64,000 nt of DNA from Streptomyces sp. NBC_00425 (GTDB taxonomy: Bacteria; Actinomycetota; Actinomycetes; Streptomycetales; Streptomycetaceae), in contig NZ_CP107928.1 in NCBI RefSeq assembly GCF_036030735.1, forward strand, positions 2,418,001 through 2,482,000. The letters run 5' to 3'. Both the position numbers and the translations under genes were made by a program. Of this stretch, positions 1-12,117 are shown one piece after another (the stretch's first letter is position 1; the number at the start of each line of letters is the position of its first letter). The notes under the pieces were generated by a model. The model had not been told where the DNA came from, ran no database searches, and saw only the letters and a program-made list of their open reading frames with translations.

Positions 1-3481
<3,481 letters not shown>

Positions 3482-3554
3482 CAACAAACATGAGGGGCTG
3501 GCCCTTGGGCTCGTGCCCACCTTCGTGAGCCGCCGTGCGGATGGGCCGCTGCGA

Positions 3555-4841
3555 TCAGGCGAGGGTGACTTCGACGGGTAGTTTCTTGATGCCGTTGACG
3601 AAGTTGGAGCGGACGCGCGGGACATCGCCGACGAGGCGGATGTCGGCGATCCTGGGGATCAGCTCCTCGAACATGATGCGGATCTCGGTGCGGGCGAGCA
3701 GGTTGCCCAGGCACAGGTGGGGGCTGCCCTTGCCGAAGGTGACGTGGTCGTTGTCGGCGCGGGTGACATCCAAGTCGTACGGGTTGCCGAAGGCCGCCTC
3801 GTCACGGTTGCCGGAGGCGTACCACATGACGACCTTGTCGCCCTCCTTGATCCGCTTGCCGCCGAGTTCGACGTCCTGGGTGGCGGTGCGGCGGAAGTGG
3901 TAGACGGGGGAGGCCCAGCGCAGGAACTCCTCGACCGCGCCCGGGATCAGGGACGGGTCGTCCTTGAGGCGGGCCAGCTGGTCGGGGTGCTGGAGGAGGG
4001 CCAGCATGGAGTGGGTGATGGTGTGGCGGGTGGTCTCGTTGCCGGCCACGACGAGGAGCAGGAAGTAGTTGTCGAAGTCCTGTGACGAGAGCGGCACACC
4101 GTCCTTCGGGATGGTGTTCACCAGCTTCGACACCAGGTCGGTGCCGTCGCCGCCGCGCCGCTGCCGGGCCAGCTCACGGCCGTACTCGAAGACCTCCAGC
4201 GAGGCGGGGGAGCGGAAGGGCAGGTGCCGGTACTGCTCGCTCTCCGCGCTGTCCAGCAGGACATCGGCGTAGTCGGGGTCGGTGTTGCCGATGATCCGGT
4301 TGCCCCAGTCGATGAGCTGCTGGTTGTCCTCCGGCGGTACGTCGAGGAGGCGGGCGAGGACGTTGATGGGGAAGTCGGCGGAGATCTCTTTGACGAAGTC
4401 GAAGGTCCCCTTGGCCAGCGCCGCGTCCAGCGTGGTGGCGGTCAGGCCACGCAGGAAGTCGGTGTAGCTGTTGATGACGCTCGCGCCGAACTGGCGCTGA
4501 AGCAGACTGCGCAGCGCGCGGTGGCGGACACCGTCCAGCTCCAGGATGGAGGCGCGGGTCTTGATCTGGTCCTCGTCGACTTCTTCGAGGTTGACAAACT
4601 TCGTGGAGGTGAAGGTCTCGGCGTCACGGTCGACGCGGGCGATGTCGGCGTGGCGGGTCACGGCCCAGAAGCCGGAGTTGGGGGCCTCCTCGGGCTGCCA
4701 GTGCACCGGGTCCTGGTGGCGCAGGGTGTGGAACATGCGCCATGGGGTGATGCCGTCGGTGAAGTTGTCCAGATCGGCGAGGTTGACGTCTGCCAGTGGC
4801 ATCGGTTCGTTCACGGCGGCGGTCGGTGTCTCGGTCGTCAT
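3555..4841 (-). CDS. Cytochrome P450 monooxygenase
   Basis: Soluble bacterial class I P450, oxidising a small substrate with electrons from a ferredoxin. Hallmarks (numbered from the alternative GTG at 4862): I-helix AGNETTR at about 273-279 with an intact acid-threonine pair, K-helix EEFLR at 311-315, and heme loop FGKGSPHLCLG with the ligand Cys at about 384. I prefer the ATG at 4841 because GGGAG lies 7 bases upstream; the GTG at 4862 overlaps the ligase stop as GTGA and would add seven residues. It is the second gene of a two-gene operon after the GS-like ligase, which suggests both act on one substrate. The ferredoxin and reductase genes just beyond the IS are likely partners. Overall it resembles the CYP124/125/142-like broad group; the substrate is unknown. 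Confidence 0.9.
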   Translation of the reverse strand: MTTETPTAAVNEPMPLADVNLADLDNFTDGITPWRMFHTLRHQDPVHWQPEEAPNSGFWAVTRHADIARVDRDAETFTSTKFVNLEEVDEDQIKTRASILELDGVRHRALRSLLQRQFGASVINSYTDFLRGLTATTLDAALAKGTFDFVKEISADFPINVLARLLDVPPEDNQQLIDWGNRIIGNTDPDYADVLLDSAESEQYRHLPFRSPASLEVFEYGRELARQRRGGDGTDLVSKLVNTIPKDGVPLSSQDFDNYFLLLVVAGNETTRHTITHSMLALLQHPDQLARLKDDPSLIPGAVEEFLRWASPVYHFRRTATQDVELGGKRIKEGDKVVMWYASGNRDEAAFGNPYDLDVTRADNDHVTFGKGSPHLCLGNLLARTEIRIMFEELIPRIADIRLVGDVPRVRSNFVNGIKKLPVEVTLA

Positions 4842-4858
4842 CGCATGGCTCCCAGTCG

Positions 4859-6226
4859 TCACAGGTGGTAGGCGTACTCGGTGAACTCCCAGTCGGTGAC
4901 GTGCCGTTGGAAGCGTTCGATTTCGTTGCGCTTGTAGGAGAGGAACGAGGCGGTGAAGTCCTTGCCGAGGATGTCGGTCAGCTCCGTGTCCGCTTCCAGG
5001 GCGTCGAGCGCGGCCGGCAGGTTCATGGGCAGCATGGCTGCCTTGGCAGTGTCGTAGCCGTACCCCTCCAGCGGGGCGGGGGGTTCCTCGCCGGTCAGAA
5101 CCCCGAGCAGTGCGGCGGCGACCGTGCCCGCGATCAGCAGATACGGGTTGGCGCTGGCGTCACCGAGGCGCAGTTCGAACCGGGCGCCGGAGCCGCGCTC
5201 GGGCGGAATGCGGATCATGGCGCTGCGGTTGTCCAGGCCCCAGTCGATCAGCCAGGGAGCGAGGGTGTCCGGGCCGAAACGCCGGTAGGAGTTCACGGTC
5301 GGGTTGGCCAGTGCGGCCAGGGCCGGGGCGTGGGCGAGGATGCCGGCGACGGCGTGGCGTGCGGTGGCGGACAGTCCGTACGGCCCGGCGGGATCGTCGA
5401 AGGAGTTACCGGCGCCTTCCTCGTCGGAGGAGCTGTCGCAGGACAGGTGGAGGTGGAAACCGGAGCCTCCGGCGTCGTTGAACGGCTTGGCCATGAAGGT
5501 GGCGAGTTTGCCCTCCTGCCGGGCCAGTTCCTTGATCGCGGACTTGAAGCGGAAGGCGCGGTCCGCGGCGGACAGGGCGTCGGAGTGGGTGAGGTTGATC
5601 TCGAACTGGCTGCCGTCGAACTCGTGGTTTCCGCTGGTCACGCCGATGTTCATGTCCCGCAGCAGACGCAGCGTGCGGAGCAGGTGATTGTCGCCGTCGG
5701 CGCGCAGACCGGCGGTGTAGACGACGCCGGTGGCACTCGAGTAACGCTTCCAGCCGCTCGGGGAGGCCGGGTCCTCGGCGCAGAGGAAGTACTCGAGCTC
5801 GGGGCCGACCACCGGACGCAGGCCGTGTTCGGCACATCGGTCGAGGACGGTGCGCAGCAGATCGCGGGGTGACTCGGGCGCGGGCAGGCCGGTGGCCGGG
5901 TCGGTGACGTCGGCGAGGCAGGAGGCGACGCCGGGTTCCCAGGGGAGGGGGACCAGGGTGTCCAGGTCCGGTCGCACGGTGATGTCGGGCAGGCCGGCGT
6001 CGAGACCGCCGGAGACGGGCACCACGTGGCCCTGGGGGCTGGTGTGGTACACGGCCCGGCAGAAGGCCAGGCCGTGGTCGCAGGCCGACGGCAGGTGGTC
6101 CAACAGCACGTCGCGCGCTCGGTCGGTGCCGATCAGGTCGGGATAGGTCACGCGCACCACGTCGATGCCGTCGGCGGCGAGTCGCTGCATGTGCTGACGG
6201 AGGCTGGGGGTTGGGTCTGCGCTCAC
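4859..6226 (-). CDS. Glutamine synthetase-like gamma-glutamyl-amine ligase (PuuA/GlnA3/GlnA4 type)
   Basis: ATP-dependent ligase of 455 residues joining glutamate to an amine. Glutamine-synthetase motifs are present: GPELEYFL at about 141-148 (metal-binding Glu), QFEINL near 207, ATFMAKPF at 242-249, GSGFHLHLS at 255-262 and RFELRLGDASANPYL near 349. The length and single-domain layout match gamma-glutamylpolyamine, ethanolamine or anilide ligases better than housekeeping GSI, and no adenylylation-type tail was seen. Start is GTG 6226 with AGGAG before it. A matching permease, aldehyde dehydrogenase and PuuD-like hydrolase lie at 16.6-20.4 kb, which supports a gamma-glutamylation pathway. An insertion sequence begins 21 bp upstream of the start, so its original promoter is probably disconnected. 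Substrate not determinable from sequence. Confidence 0.85.
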   Translation of the reverse strand: MSADPTPSLRQHMQRLAADGIDVVRVTYPDLIGTDRARDVLLDHLPSACDHGLAFCRAVYHTSPQGHVVPVSGGLDAGLPDITVRPDLDTLVPLPWEPGVASCLADVTDPATGLPAPESPRDLLRTVLDRCAEHGLRPVVGPELEYFLCAEDPASPSGWKRYSSATGVVYTAGLRADGDNHLLRTLRLLRDMNIGVTSGNHEFDGSQFEINLTHSDALSAADRAFRFKSAIKELARQEGKLATFMAKPFNDAGGSGFHLHLSCDSSSDEEGAGNSFDDPAGPYGLSATARHAVAGILAHAPALAALANPTVNSYRRFGPDTLAPWLIDWGLDNRSAMIRIPPERGSGARFELRLGDASANPYLLIAGTVAAALLGVLTGEEPPAPLEGYGYDTAKAAMLPMNLPAALDALEADTELTDILGKDFTASFLSYKRNEIERFQRHVTDWEFTEYAYHL

Positions 6227-6247
6227 CGATGTCTCCTCGGGCGCTAG

Positions 6248-7137
6248 GCGGTGTCTTCAAAAGATCTTGAGTAGTGGATCATGGTGGGGTGATACGTCGC
6301 CATGAACTGTCCGATGCCGAGTGGGAGTTCGTCGGGCCACTGCTGCCGGTGTCGCTGCGGGGCCGGAAGCGGTTGGACGACCGCACGGTGCTCAACGGGA
6401 TCGTGTGGAAGTTCCGTACCGGGACGGCCTGGCGGGACGTGCCCGAGCGGTACGGCCCGTGGGCCACACTGCACACCCGCTTTCGCCGGTGGGCTCTGGA
6501 CGGCACCTTCGACCGGATGCTCCGCGCCGCCCAGGCCAGGGCGGACGCGGCCGGAGACATCGACTGGCTGGTGTCGGTCGACTCCACCGTCGTCCGCGCC
6601 CACCAGCACGCCGCCGGGGCCCGAAAAGGGGGGCCCGCAGTCCCGGCCTCGGACGCTCCCGAGGCGGTCTGACCAGCAAAATCCACCTGGCCTGCGACAG
6701 CGTCGGCCGCCCGCTCGCCTTCACACTCACGGGCGGCAACACCAACGACTGCACCCAGTTCACCGCCGTGATGGAAGCCATCCGGGTGCCCCGCATCAGC
6801 CCGGGCCGGCCCCGCACACGGCCCGCCCATGTCCTGGGCGACAAGGGCTACAGCTCCCGGGCCATCCGCACCTGGCTGCGACGGCACGGCATCAGCCACA
6901 CCATCCCCGAGCGGGCCGATCAGATCCGCAACCGGCTCCGACGCGGCAGCCGAGGCGGGCGCCCGCCGGTCTTCGACAAGCAGCTCTACAGACGACGCAA
7001 CGTGGTGGAACGGTGCTTCAACCGCTTGAAACAGTGGCGCGGCATCGCTACTCGCTACGACAAGACCGCCGAGTCCTACCAAGCCGCCGTCACCCTCGCA
7101 TCGCTCCTGATGTGGGCGTGACATTTGAAGACAACTC
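6248..7137 (+). mobile_element. Intact IS5-family (IS427-group) insertion sequence
   Basis: An 890-bp element with imperfect terminal inverted repeats sharing GTCTTCAAA near both ends and a CTAG flank on each side (6244-6247 and 7138-7141), the 4-bp target duplication expected for the IS427 group. It carries one transposase in two frames. It lies between the GS-like ligase gene and the palindromic control region of the ferredoxin operon. The conserved ends and intact DDE residues suggest a recent insertion. Confidence 0.9.
6289..7121 (+). CDS. IS427-group transposase, two frames joined by -1 frameshift
   Basis: The first frame runs from GTG 6289 (IRRHELSDAEWEFVGPLLP) to a stop at 6672 and holds the N-terminal domain and first catalytic Asp (VSVDSTVVRAH). 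The second frame continues with LGRSRGGLTSKIHLACD, the second Asp in VLGDKGYSS, and the Glu in RRRNVVERCFNRLK, ending at 7121. The change of frame maps to a run of four A and six G near 6624-6633, a typical slippery site in this group, so a programmed -1 shift giving a product of about 277 residues is more likely than a mutation. All three DDE residues are present. Confidence 0.88.
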
Positions 7138-7206
7138 CTAGGCGTGTGGATGGTGAGGGGATTCAGAGGGCCGGTACGGGTGGGGGCGCGGCACATGGAA
7201 TAGCTT

Positions 7207-7220
7207 GTTTGATGCCAAAC
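7207..7220. promoter_or_regulatory. Palindromic motif GTTTG-N4-CAAAC
   Basis: Perfect inverted repeat GTTTGATGCCAAAC upstream of the ferredoxin operon promoter. A near copy, GTTTGAAGCCAAAT, lies at 7314-7327 just after the -10 element, and a related GTTTGGCCCAAAAC lies before the permease gene at 16529-16542. The spacing around the promoter suggests a second regulator's operator, distinct from the TATCC palindrome. Confidence 0.5.
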
Positions 7221-7265
7221 GGTATGAGGACTTCGAGTACCCCGCAAGGGGCGGCAGGAAAAAAA

Positions 7266-7313
7266 TTATCCGCATGGATAGGTATTGACCAGGGTCGGGC
7301 GGCTTCCTATGTT
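7266..7313 (+). promoter_or_regulatory. Promoter and TetR-type operator of the ferredoxin/ring-cleavage operon
   Basis: TTATCCGCATGGATAG at 7266-7281 contains the inverted repeat TATCC-GCAT-GGATA. It directly abuts a sigma-70-like promoter: TTGACC at 7285-7290, a 17-base spacer and TATGTT at 7308-7313. The start site would be near 7320, giving a leader of about 120 bases to the ferredoxin ATG. The same palindrome occurs at 13739-13754 and 24258-24271. Repression by one or both TetR proteins encoded at 13012 and 24326 is inferred. Confidence 0.75.
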
Positions 7314-7327
7314 GTTTGAAGCCAAAT
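7314..7327. promoter_or_regulatory. Second copy of GTTTG-N4-CAAA motif, at the transcription start
   Basis: GTTTGAAGCCAAAT begins one base after the -10 hexamer, so a protein bound here would cover the transcription start of the ferredoxin operon. It shares GTTTGA and GCCAAA with the perfect palindrome at 7207-7220. Confidence 0.45.
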
Positions 7328-7442
7328 GAGTAAGGGTTCGGTCAGTTGCCGGACCTTTGGCCGGGGCCCGGCCGACGCCGGTCGGGCCCCTCTTCCTCCG
7401 CTCGTCCCCGCCCCGACGCCCTCACATTCAGGAGGACCGGCC

Positions 7443-7631
7443 ATGAAGGTCGTCGTCGACATGAACAAGTGCCAGGACCACGGCCAGTGCGTCTTCGCCG
7501 CACCCGATGTCTTCTCCATGGACGACAGCGGCCACCTGGCCTACGTCCCCGACCCCGACGACGCGCTGCGCGAAGAGGTCGAGGAAGCCGCCGACGTGTG
7601 TCCGCTCCAGGCCATCCGTATCGAGGGCTGA
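7443..7631 (+). CDS. Small P450-type ferredoxin
   Basis: A 62-residue iron-sulfur protein that passes electrons from a reductase to a P450. The cysteine pattern CQDHGQC near the N-terminus and DVCPLQAI near the C-terminus fits a 3Fe-4S (or P450-associated 4Fe-4S) cluster, with a non-cysteine residue in the second loop position. ATG 7443 is preceded by GGAGG. The reductase gene begins 2 bases after its stop, so the two are co-expressed. It is similar to the second ferredoxin at 15083 (both begin MKV and contain KCQDHGQCV). Confidence 0.92.
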   Translation: MKVVVDMNKCQDHGQCVFAAPDVFSMDDSGHLAYVPDPDDALREEVEEAADVCPLQAIRIEG

Positions 7632-7633
7632 CC

Positions 7634-8863
7634 ATGACTTCGCGGAGTGCACGCATCGTCGTGGCCGGCGCCTCCATGGCCGGCCTGCGCGCGGCCGAGC
7701 AGCTGCGGGCCGCCGGCTGGACCGAAGCCATCACCCTCGTCGGTGACGAGCCGCACATGCCCTACAACCGGCCGCCCCTGTCCAAGGAGGTCCTGGCCGG
7801 CAAGGCACCCTTCGAGTCACTCGCCTTCCGCCCGCGGGCGAGTGTGGCCGACGCGGAATGGCGGCTGGGCGTCAAGATCGTCGCCACCCGGCTCGCGGAG
7901 AACATCGTCGAGTTCGACGACGGCGAGGCACTCTCCTACGACGGTCTGGTCGTCGCCACCGGAATGCGGCCCCGGCGCCTGCGCTGCCCCGGCCCGCTCG
8001 CGGGCCGGCACACGGTCCGCACCATCGACGACGCGCAGGGTCTGCGGCAGGCCCTGACCAGGCCCGGAGCCCGCGTGGTCGTCGTCGGAGGCGGCTTCAT
8101 CGGCTGCGAGGTCGCCGCCACCGCCCTCGCTCTGGGCGCCCGGGAGGTGACGGTCGTCGACCCGCTGCCCCTGCCGATGGTCGGCCCCCTCGGCGAGCTC
8201 CTCGCCAGGGTCCTGCTGAAGCGCCACGAGGAGCGCGGCGTGCGCTTCGCCCTCGGCACGGGCGTGACCGGCTTCACCGGCGACGACCACGTCACCGGCG
8301 TTGCCCTCGGCGACGGCACCGTCCTTCCCGCCGACGTGGTGGTCGAGTCGGTCGGGTCGGTCGCCAACACCGAGTGGCTGGACGGCAACGGCCTCGACCT
8401 GAGCGACGGCGTGCTCACCGACGAGCACCTGCGCGCCGGCGGACGGCCCGACGTGGTGGCCGTCGGCGACGTCGCCCGCTTCCCCAACGCCCGCTACGAC
8501 GGCGTACCACGCCGTGTGGAGCACTGGTGCATCCCCACGGACACCGCCAAGCACGCCGCGAAGACCCTCGTCGCCCAGCTGGCCGGCACCAGCCACGGCC
8601 TGTCCCCGTTCGCGCCGCTGCCCACTTTCTGGAGCGACCAGCACGACTTCCGCCTGCAGTCCTTCGGCGCACCGGTACTCGGCAAGGAGGACGTACGCGT
8701 CCTGGACGGCGACCTCGACGGAGATGTCGTCGTCGGCTACCACGCCGGCGGCCGACTGGCCGGTGTCGTCGCCCTCGGCGGTCCGGCCGCGGTGGCCGCC
8801 GCCTCCCGATACCGCGCCGAACTGCTCGAGCAGCCCGCCCTCACCGCCAAAGGACTTCGCTGA
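7634..8863 (+). CDS. FAD-dependent ferredoxin reductase
   Basis: NAD(P)H-dependent flavoprotein of 409 residues that reduces the adjoining ferredoxin. An N-terminal FAD-binding Rossmann motif is seen (VVAGASMAGLRAAE), a second nucleotide-binding motif VVVVGGGFIGCEVAA in the middle for NAD(P)H, and the FAD-contacting segment DVVAVGDVARF. Length and order match putidaredoxin reductase-like enzymes. It likely serves both P450s in the locus, since only one intact reductase gene is present. Confidence 0.92.
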   Translation: MTSRSARIVVAGASMAGLRAAEQLRAAGWTEAITLVGDEPHMPYNRPPLSKEVLAGKAPFESLAFRPRASVADAEWRLGVKIVATRLAENIVEFDDGEALSYDGLVVATGMRPRRLRCPGPLAGRHTVRTIDDAQGLRQALTRPGARVVVVGGGFIGCEVAATALALGAREVTVVDPLPLPMVGPLGELLARVLLKRHEERGVRFALGTGVTGFTGDDHVTGVALGDGTVLPADVVVESVGSVANTEWLDGNGLDLSDGVLTDEHLRAGGRPDVVAVGDVARFPNARYDGVPRRVEHWCIPTDTAKHAAKTLVAQLAGTSHGLSPFAPLPTFWSDQHDFRLQSFGAPVLGKEDVRVLDGDLDGDVVVGYHAGGRLAGVVALGGPAAVAAASRYRAELLEQPALTAKGLR

Positions 8864-8865
8864 TC

Positions 8866-9672
8866 ATGAACACCGTCCGTGGATTCTTCTTCCCCAAGAC
8901 GGCGAGCGGTGCCTCGTCGCTGGTCCCCTCACCGCCCTGGCTGTACTCCGGGGACCTGCTCACCGTCGAGTACCGCACCGACCCGGCGCGCGTGCGTGAA
9001 CTGCTTCCCGAGCCACTGGAGCTCGCCGACGAGGACCCGGGCGCGGTGGCGCTGATCTGGGCCGACTGGCAGTCCTGCTCGGCGTCCGGCGAGGAACTGC
9101 TCGATCCCGTGCTCTCCCAGTACAAGGAGGCGTTCGCGGTCGTCCGCTGCAAGTACCGGGGCCAGACGTACTCGCGATGCGTCTACATCTGGGTCGACAA
9201 GGACTTCGCCATCGCCCGCGGCCTGCACCAGGGCTACCCGAAGAAGCTCGGCTCGATCCACCAGACCCGCCCGCACCCGTACGGCCCCGCGCCGCGCATC
9301 GAGGCGGGGGCCCGTTTCGGCGCCACGCTCGCCGCCGCCGACCGGCGCCTGGCCCAGACCACGGTCACCCTGCGCGAGCCGTCGCAGACGAACGGCTTCG
9401 TCAACGCCCACCCGATGGCCCACCACCGCTGGCTGCCCTCCATCGAGAAGGGCAAGGGCCTCGCTCTGGACGAGCTGATCGAGTCGGGCGCCGCGTCCTT
9501 CGAGGCGGGACAGGCCTGGCGCGGCGACGCCGAGCTGGAGCTGTTCGAGGCGCCCACCGAAGAACTGGCCCGCCTGGAGATCCGCGAGCCGATCGCCGCC
9601 TACTACCGCCAGGTCGGCGTCGTCTGGGACGGCGGCCGACTGCTGGAATCCGGCACCTCCGGCGCCGAGTAG
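8866..9672 (+). CDS. Acetoacetate decarboxylase-family protein
   Basis: A 268-residue protein of the acetoacetate decarboxylase superfamily. The segment HQGYPKKLG corresponds to the family's Schiff-base lysine region; an early glutamate/arginine-rich stretch (VRCKYRGQTYSRCVY) also fits. Members decarboxylate beta-keto acids or act as Schiff-base aldolases, dehydratases or hydratases. Its start is 2 bases after the reductase stop, and aldehyde dehydrogenase and extradiol dioxygenase genes follow, so it probably processes a ring-cleavage product. The family call is firm; the reaction is inferred from context only. Confidence 0.8.
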   Translation: MNTVRGFFFPKTASGASSLVPSPPWLYSGDLLTVEYRTDPARVRELLPEPLELADEDPGAVALIWADWQSCSASGEELLDPVLSQYKEAFAVVRCKYRGQTYSRCVYIWVDKDFAIARGLHQGYPKKLGSIHQTRPHPYGPAPRIEAGARFGATLAAADRRLAQTTVTLREPSQTNGFVNAHPMAHHRWLPSIEKGKGLALDELIESGAASFEAGQAWRGDAELELFEAPTEELARLEIREPIAAYYRQVGVVWDGGRLLESGTSGAE

Positions 9673-9706
9673 ACCCCACCACCTCGTGAGACCGGAGGAG
9701 CAGAGC

Positions 9707-11170
9707 ATGAGCGAACACACCATCACCGTTGCCGGGGTCGCCGTCGACACCCGGCACTGGATCGGCGGCGAGCGCGTCGCCTCGGCACAGACGTTCCCGG
9801 ACGTCTCGCCCATCGACGGCAGCACGATCGGCGGCATCTCCCGGGGCACGGCCATGGAGGCAGCCGCCGCCGTGGCCGCCGCGAAGGCCGCGTTCCCCGC
9901 CTGGGCGGCCACCTCCCGCGCGGAACGCGCACGCATCCTGCACGCCATCGCCGACGGGGTCGAGAAGCGGATCGAAGAGCTCTCCATCGTCGAGACCACC
10001 GACAACGGAGCCCTTCTGCGCTCCCACCGCCGGGGCGTCATGCCCCGCGTCGCCCACAACTTCCGCTTCTTCGCGGACTGGCTGCTGAAACTGGAGCACG
10101 AGGACTTCGAGACGCGCGGGCACACCAACCACGTCAGCTGGGACCCAGCGGGCCCCTCCGTGCTGATCACACCGTGGAACGCCCCGTTGATGCTGGCCAC
10201 TTGGAAGGTCGCCCCGGCTCTCGCGGCCGGCAACACGGTGATCCTCAAGCCCGCCGAGTGGACCCCGCTGACTGCCTCCCTGCTGGCCGACATCGCCACC
10301 GAGGCCGGGCTCCCGGCAGGTGTGCTCAACGTCGTCCAGGGCTACGGCTCCGAGATCGGCGACGCGCTGACCTCGCATCCCGACGTGCGCCGGATCAGCT
10401 TCACCGGCTCCGTGCCCACGGCCAAGCGGATCGCGGAGTCGGCGGCCGCGAACCTCACGCCCTTGAGTCTCGAACTGGGGGGCAAGTCGCCGCTGTTGGT
10501 GTTCGCCGACGCGGACCTGGACCTGGCCGTCGACCTGGCGGTGGAGCAGTACGACAACGCCGGCCAGGTGTGCCTGGCTGCGACGCGCTTCCTGGTCGAG
10601 GAGTCGGTCGCCGAGGAGTTCACCCGCCGCTTCGTCGAGAAGGCCGGGCAGCTCACCCAGGGCGACCCGCGCGGCGAGGCTACCGACATCGGGCCGAACA
10701 TCCACCCGCTCCAGCTGGAGAAGATCGACGGCTTCGTGCAGCGTGCCGTGGCGGCCGGTGCCCGCGCGGTCATCGGCGGCCACCGCAAGGACGGCCAGTA
10801 CTACGCGCCGACCCTCCTGACCGCCGTCGCCCAGGACTCGGAGATCGTGCAGGAGGAGGTCTTCGGCCCGGTCCTGACCCTGCAGACCTTCGCCACCGAA
10901 GACGAAGCCGTCCGCCTCGCCAACGACACCCGCTTCGGGCTGGCTGCCACGCTCGCCACCGGTGACCCCGAGCGCGCCGAACGCGTCACCGCCCAGCTTG
11001 TCGCAGGCACGGTCTGGACCAACTGCTTCTTCGTCCGCGACCTGCAGGCGCCGTTCGGCGGCTCCCGCCACTCGGGCGTCGGCCGCGAGGGCGGCACCTG
11101 GAGCTTCGACTTCTACTGCGACCTCAAGAACACCGTGACCTCGCCGAACGGATGGAACAACCATGGGTGA
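9707..11170 (+). CDS. NAD(P)-dependent aldehyde dehydrogenase (HpaE-like by context)
   Basis: Oxidises an aldehyde to the acid. Family motifs present: TPWNAPLMLATWKVAPALAAGN near 155-176, LELGGKSP with the general-base Glu at about 256, the nucleophile in GQVCLAATR (Cys about 289), and EEVFGPVL. The ATG at 9707 has GGAGGAG before it and is preferred to an upstream GTG. The next gene overlaps its end by 8 bases. Placed before an extradiol dioxygenase and an FAH-family gene, it fits a 5-carboxymethyl-2-hydroxymuconate semialdehyde dehydrogenase role, but substrate specificity cannot be read from sequence. Confidence 0.88.
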   Translation: MSEHTITVAGVAVDTRHWIGGERVASAQTFPDVSPIDGSTIGGISRGTAMEAAAAVAAAKAAFPAWAATSRAERARILHAIADGVEKRIEELSIVETTDNGALLRSHRRGVMPRVAHNFRFFADWLLKLEHEDFETRGHTNHVSWDPAGPSVLITPWNAPLMLATWKVAPALAAGNTVILKPAEWTPLTASLLADIATEAGLPAGVLNVVQGYGSEIGDALTSHPDVRRISFTGSVPTAKRIAESAAANLTPLSLELGGKSPLLVFADADLDLAVDLAVEQYDNAGQVCLAATRFLVEESVAEEFTRRFVEKAGQLTQGDPRGEATDIGPNIHPLQLEKIDGFVQRAVAAGARAVIGGHRKDGQYYAPTLLTAVAQDSEIVQEEVFGPVLTLQTFATEDEAVRLANDTRFGLAATLATGDPERAERVTAQLVAGTVWTNCFFVRDLQAPFGGSRHSGVGREGGTWSFDFYCDLKNTVTSPNGWNNHG

Positions 11171-12107
11171 GATCGTCGGGGCGGGCCTCCTCGCCCACGT
11201 CCCCACCATCGTGCTGCCCGAGGAGACCCGGCTGGAGCTGAACGGGGGCAAGGAGATCACCCTCGTCACCGGCCTGCACCAGCTCCGCAAGGACGTCTTC
11301 GAGCGCGACACCGCCAACGAATACGACACCGTCGTCGTCCTGGACTCCCACTGGGCGACCACCGTCGAGTTCGTCGTCACAGCCCAGCAGCGCCGCGCCG
11401 GTCTGTTCACCTCCGAGGAGCTACCGCGCGGCATGTGCCGGATGCCGTACGACTTCCCCGGTGATCCTGAACTGGCCCACAACATCGAGAAGTTCGCCGA
11501 CAAGCACGGGACCTGGATCACCGCGATCGAGGACGAGTACCTGCCGATCTACTACGCCACCACCAACCTCTGGAAGTTCCTGGGGGAGGGGCTGCCGGAC
11601 AAGCGGTGGGTGACCATCGGGGTCTGTCAGACCGGGGACATGGAGGACCACCTGCGGCTGGGCCGGGCGCTGGCCGACGGGATCGCCGCCACCCCGGGCC
11701 GCCGGGTCCTGGTCATCGCCTCCGGTGCGCTGTCGCACACCTTCTGGCCGCTGCGCGAGCTGCGCGACCACGAGTCGAGCGACCCGGTGCACATCTTCAC
11801 GCCCGAGGCGCGCGAGGCCGACTACGAGCGGATCGCCTGGTTCAAGGAGGGCCGCCACGACAAGGTCCTCGACACCATGCCGGAGTTCTCGAAGTACAGG
11901 CCCGAGGCGAAGTTCTTCCACTACCTGATGATGGCCGGTGCCCTCGGGGAACAGGCCTGCGTCGCCAAGGCCCGCCAGTACGGCGAGTACGAGAACTCCA
12001 TCGGCACCGGCCAGGTCCACCTCTGGTTCGACCGCCCGGCCGACGGCTGGACCGGCGCCGGCCTGCCCGCCGCCCCCTCCGCGCACAACCCTCACAGCCG
12101 TATCTAG
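11163..12107 (+). CDS. LigB-type extradiol catecholic dioxygenase (HpaD-like)
   Basis: Non-heme iron ring-cleaving dioxygenase (class III, LigB superfamily) of 314 residues. The N-terminal metal histidine in LLAHVPT (His12), VVLDSHWA (His63) and the central VIASGALSHTFWP are as expected for the family. Homoprotocatechuate 2,3-dioxygenase of the enterobacterial hpa pathway is of this type, and the neighbours (aldehyde dehydrogenase, FAH-family protein) match that pathway's next steps. It starts inside the preceding gene (8-bp overlap), indicating translational coupling. Cleavage of a substituted catechol is confident; the exact substrate is not. Confidence 0.85.
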   Translation: MGEIVGAGLLAHVPTIVLPEETRLELNGGKEITLVTGLHQLRKDVFERDTANEYDTVVVLDSHWATTVEFVVTAQQRRAGLFTSEELPRGMCRMPYDFPGDPELAHNIEKFADKHGTWITAIEDEYLPIYYATTNLWKFLGEGLPDKRWVTIGVCQTGDMEDHLRLGRALADGIAATPGRRVLVIASGALSHTFWPLRELRDHESSDPVHIFTPEAREADYERIAWFKEGRHDKVLDTMPEFSKYRPEAKFFHYLMMAGALGEQACVAKARQYGEYENSIGTGQVHLWFDRPADGWTGAGLPAAPSAHNPHSRI

Positions 12108-12117
12108 GAGTACTGCC

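Noticed and set aside
4796..5872. Plus-strand 358-residue frame opposite the GS-like ligase
   Set aside because: Antisense shadow; Gly/Val-rich, no motifs.
6289..7121. Transposase treated as a frameshifted pseudogene
   Set aside because: The shift lies on an A4G6 slippery run typical of IS427-group programmed frameshifting, and both frames and the DDE residues are intact.
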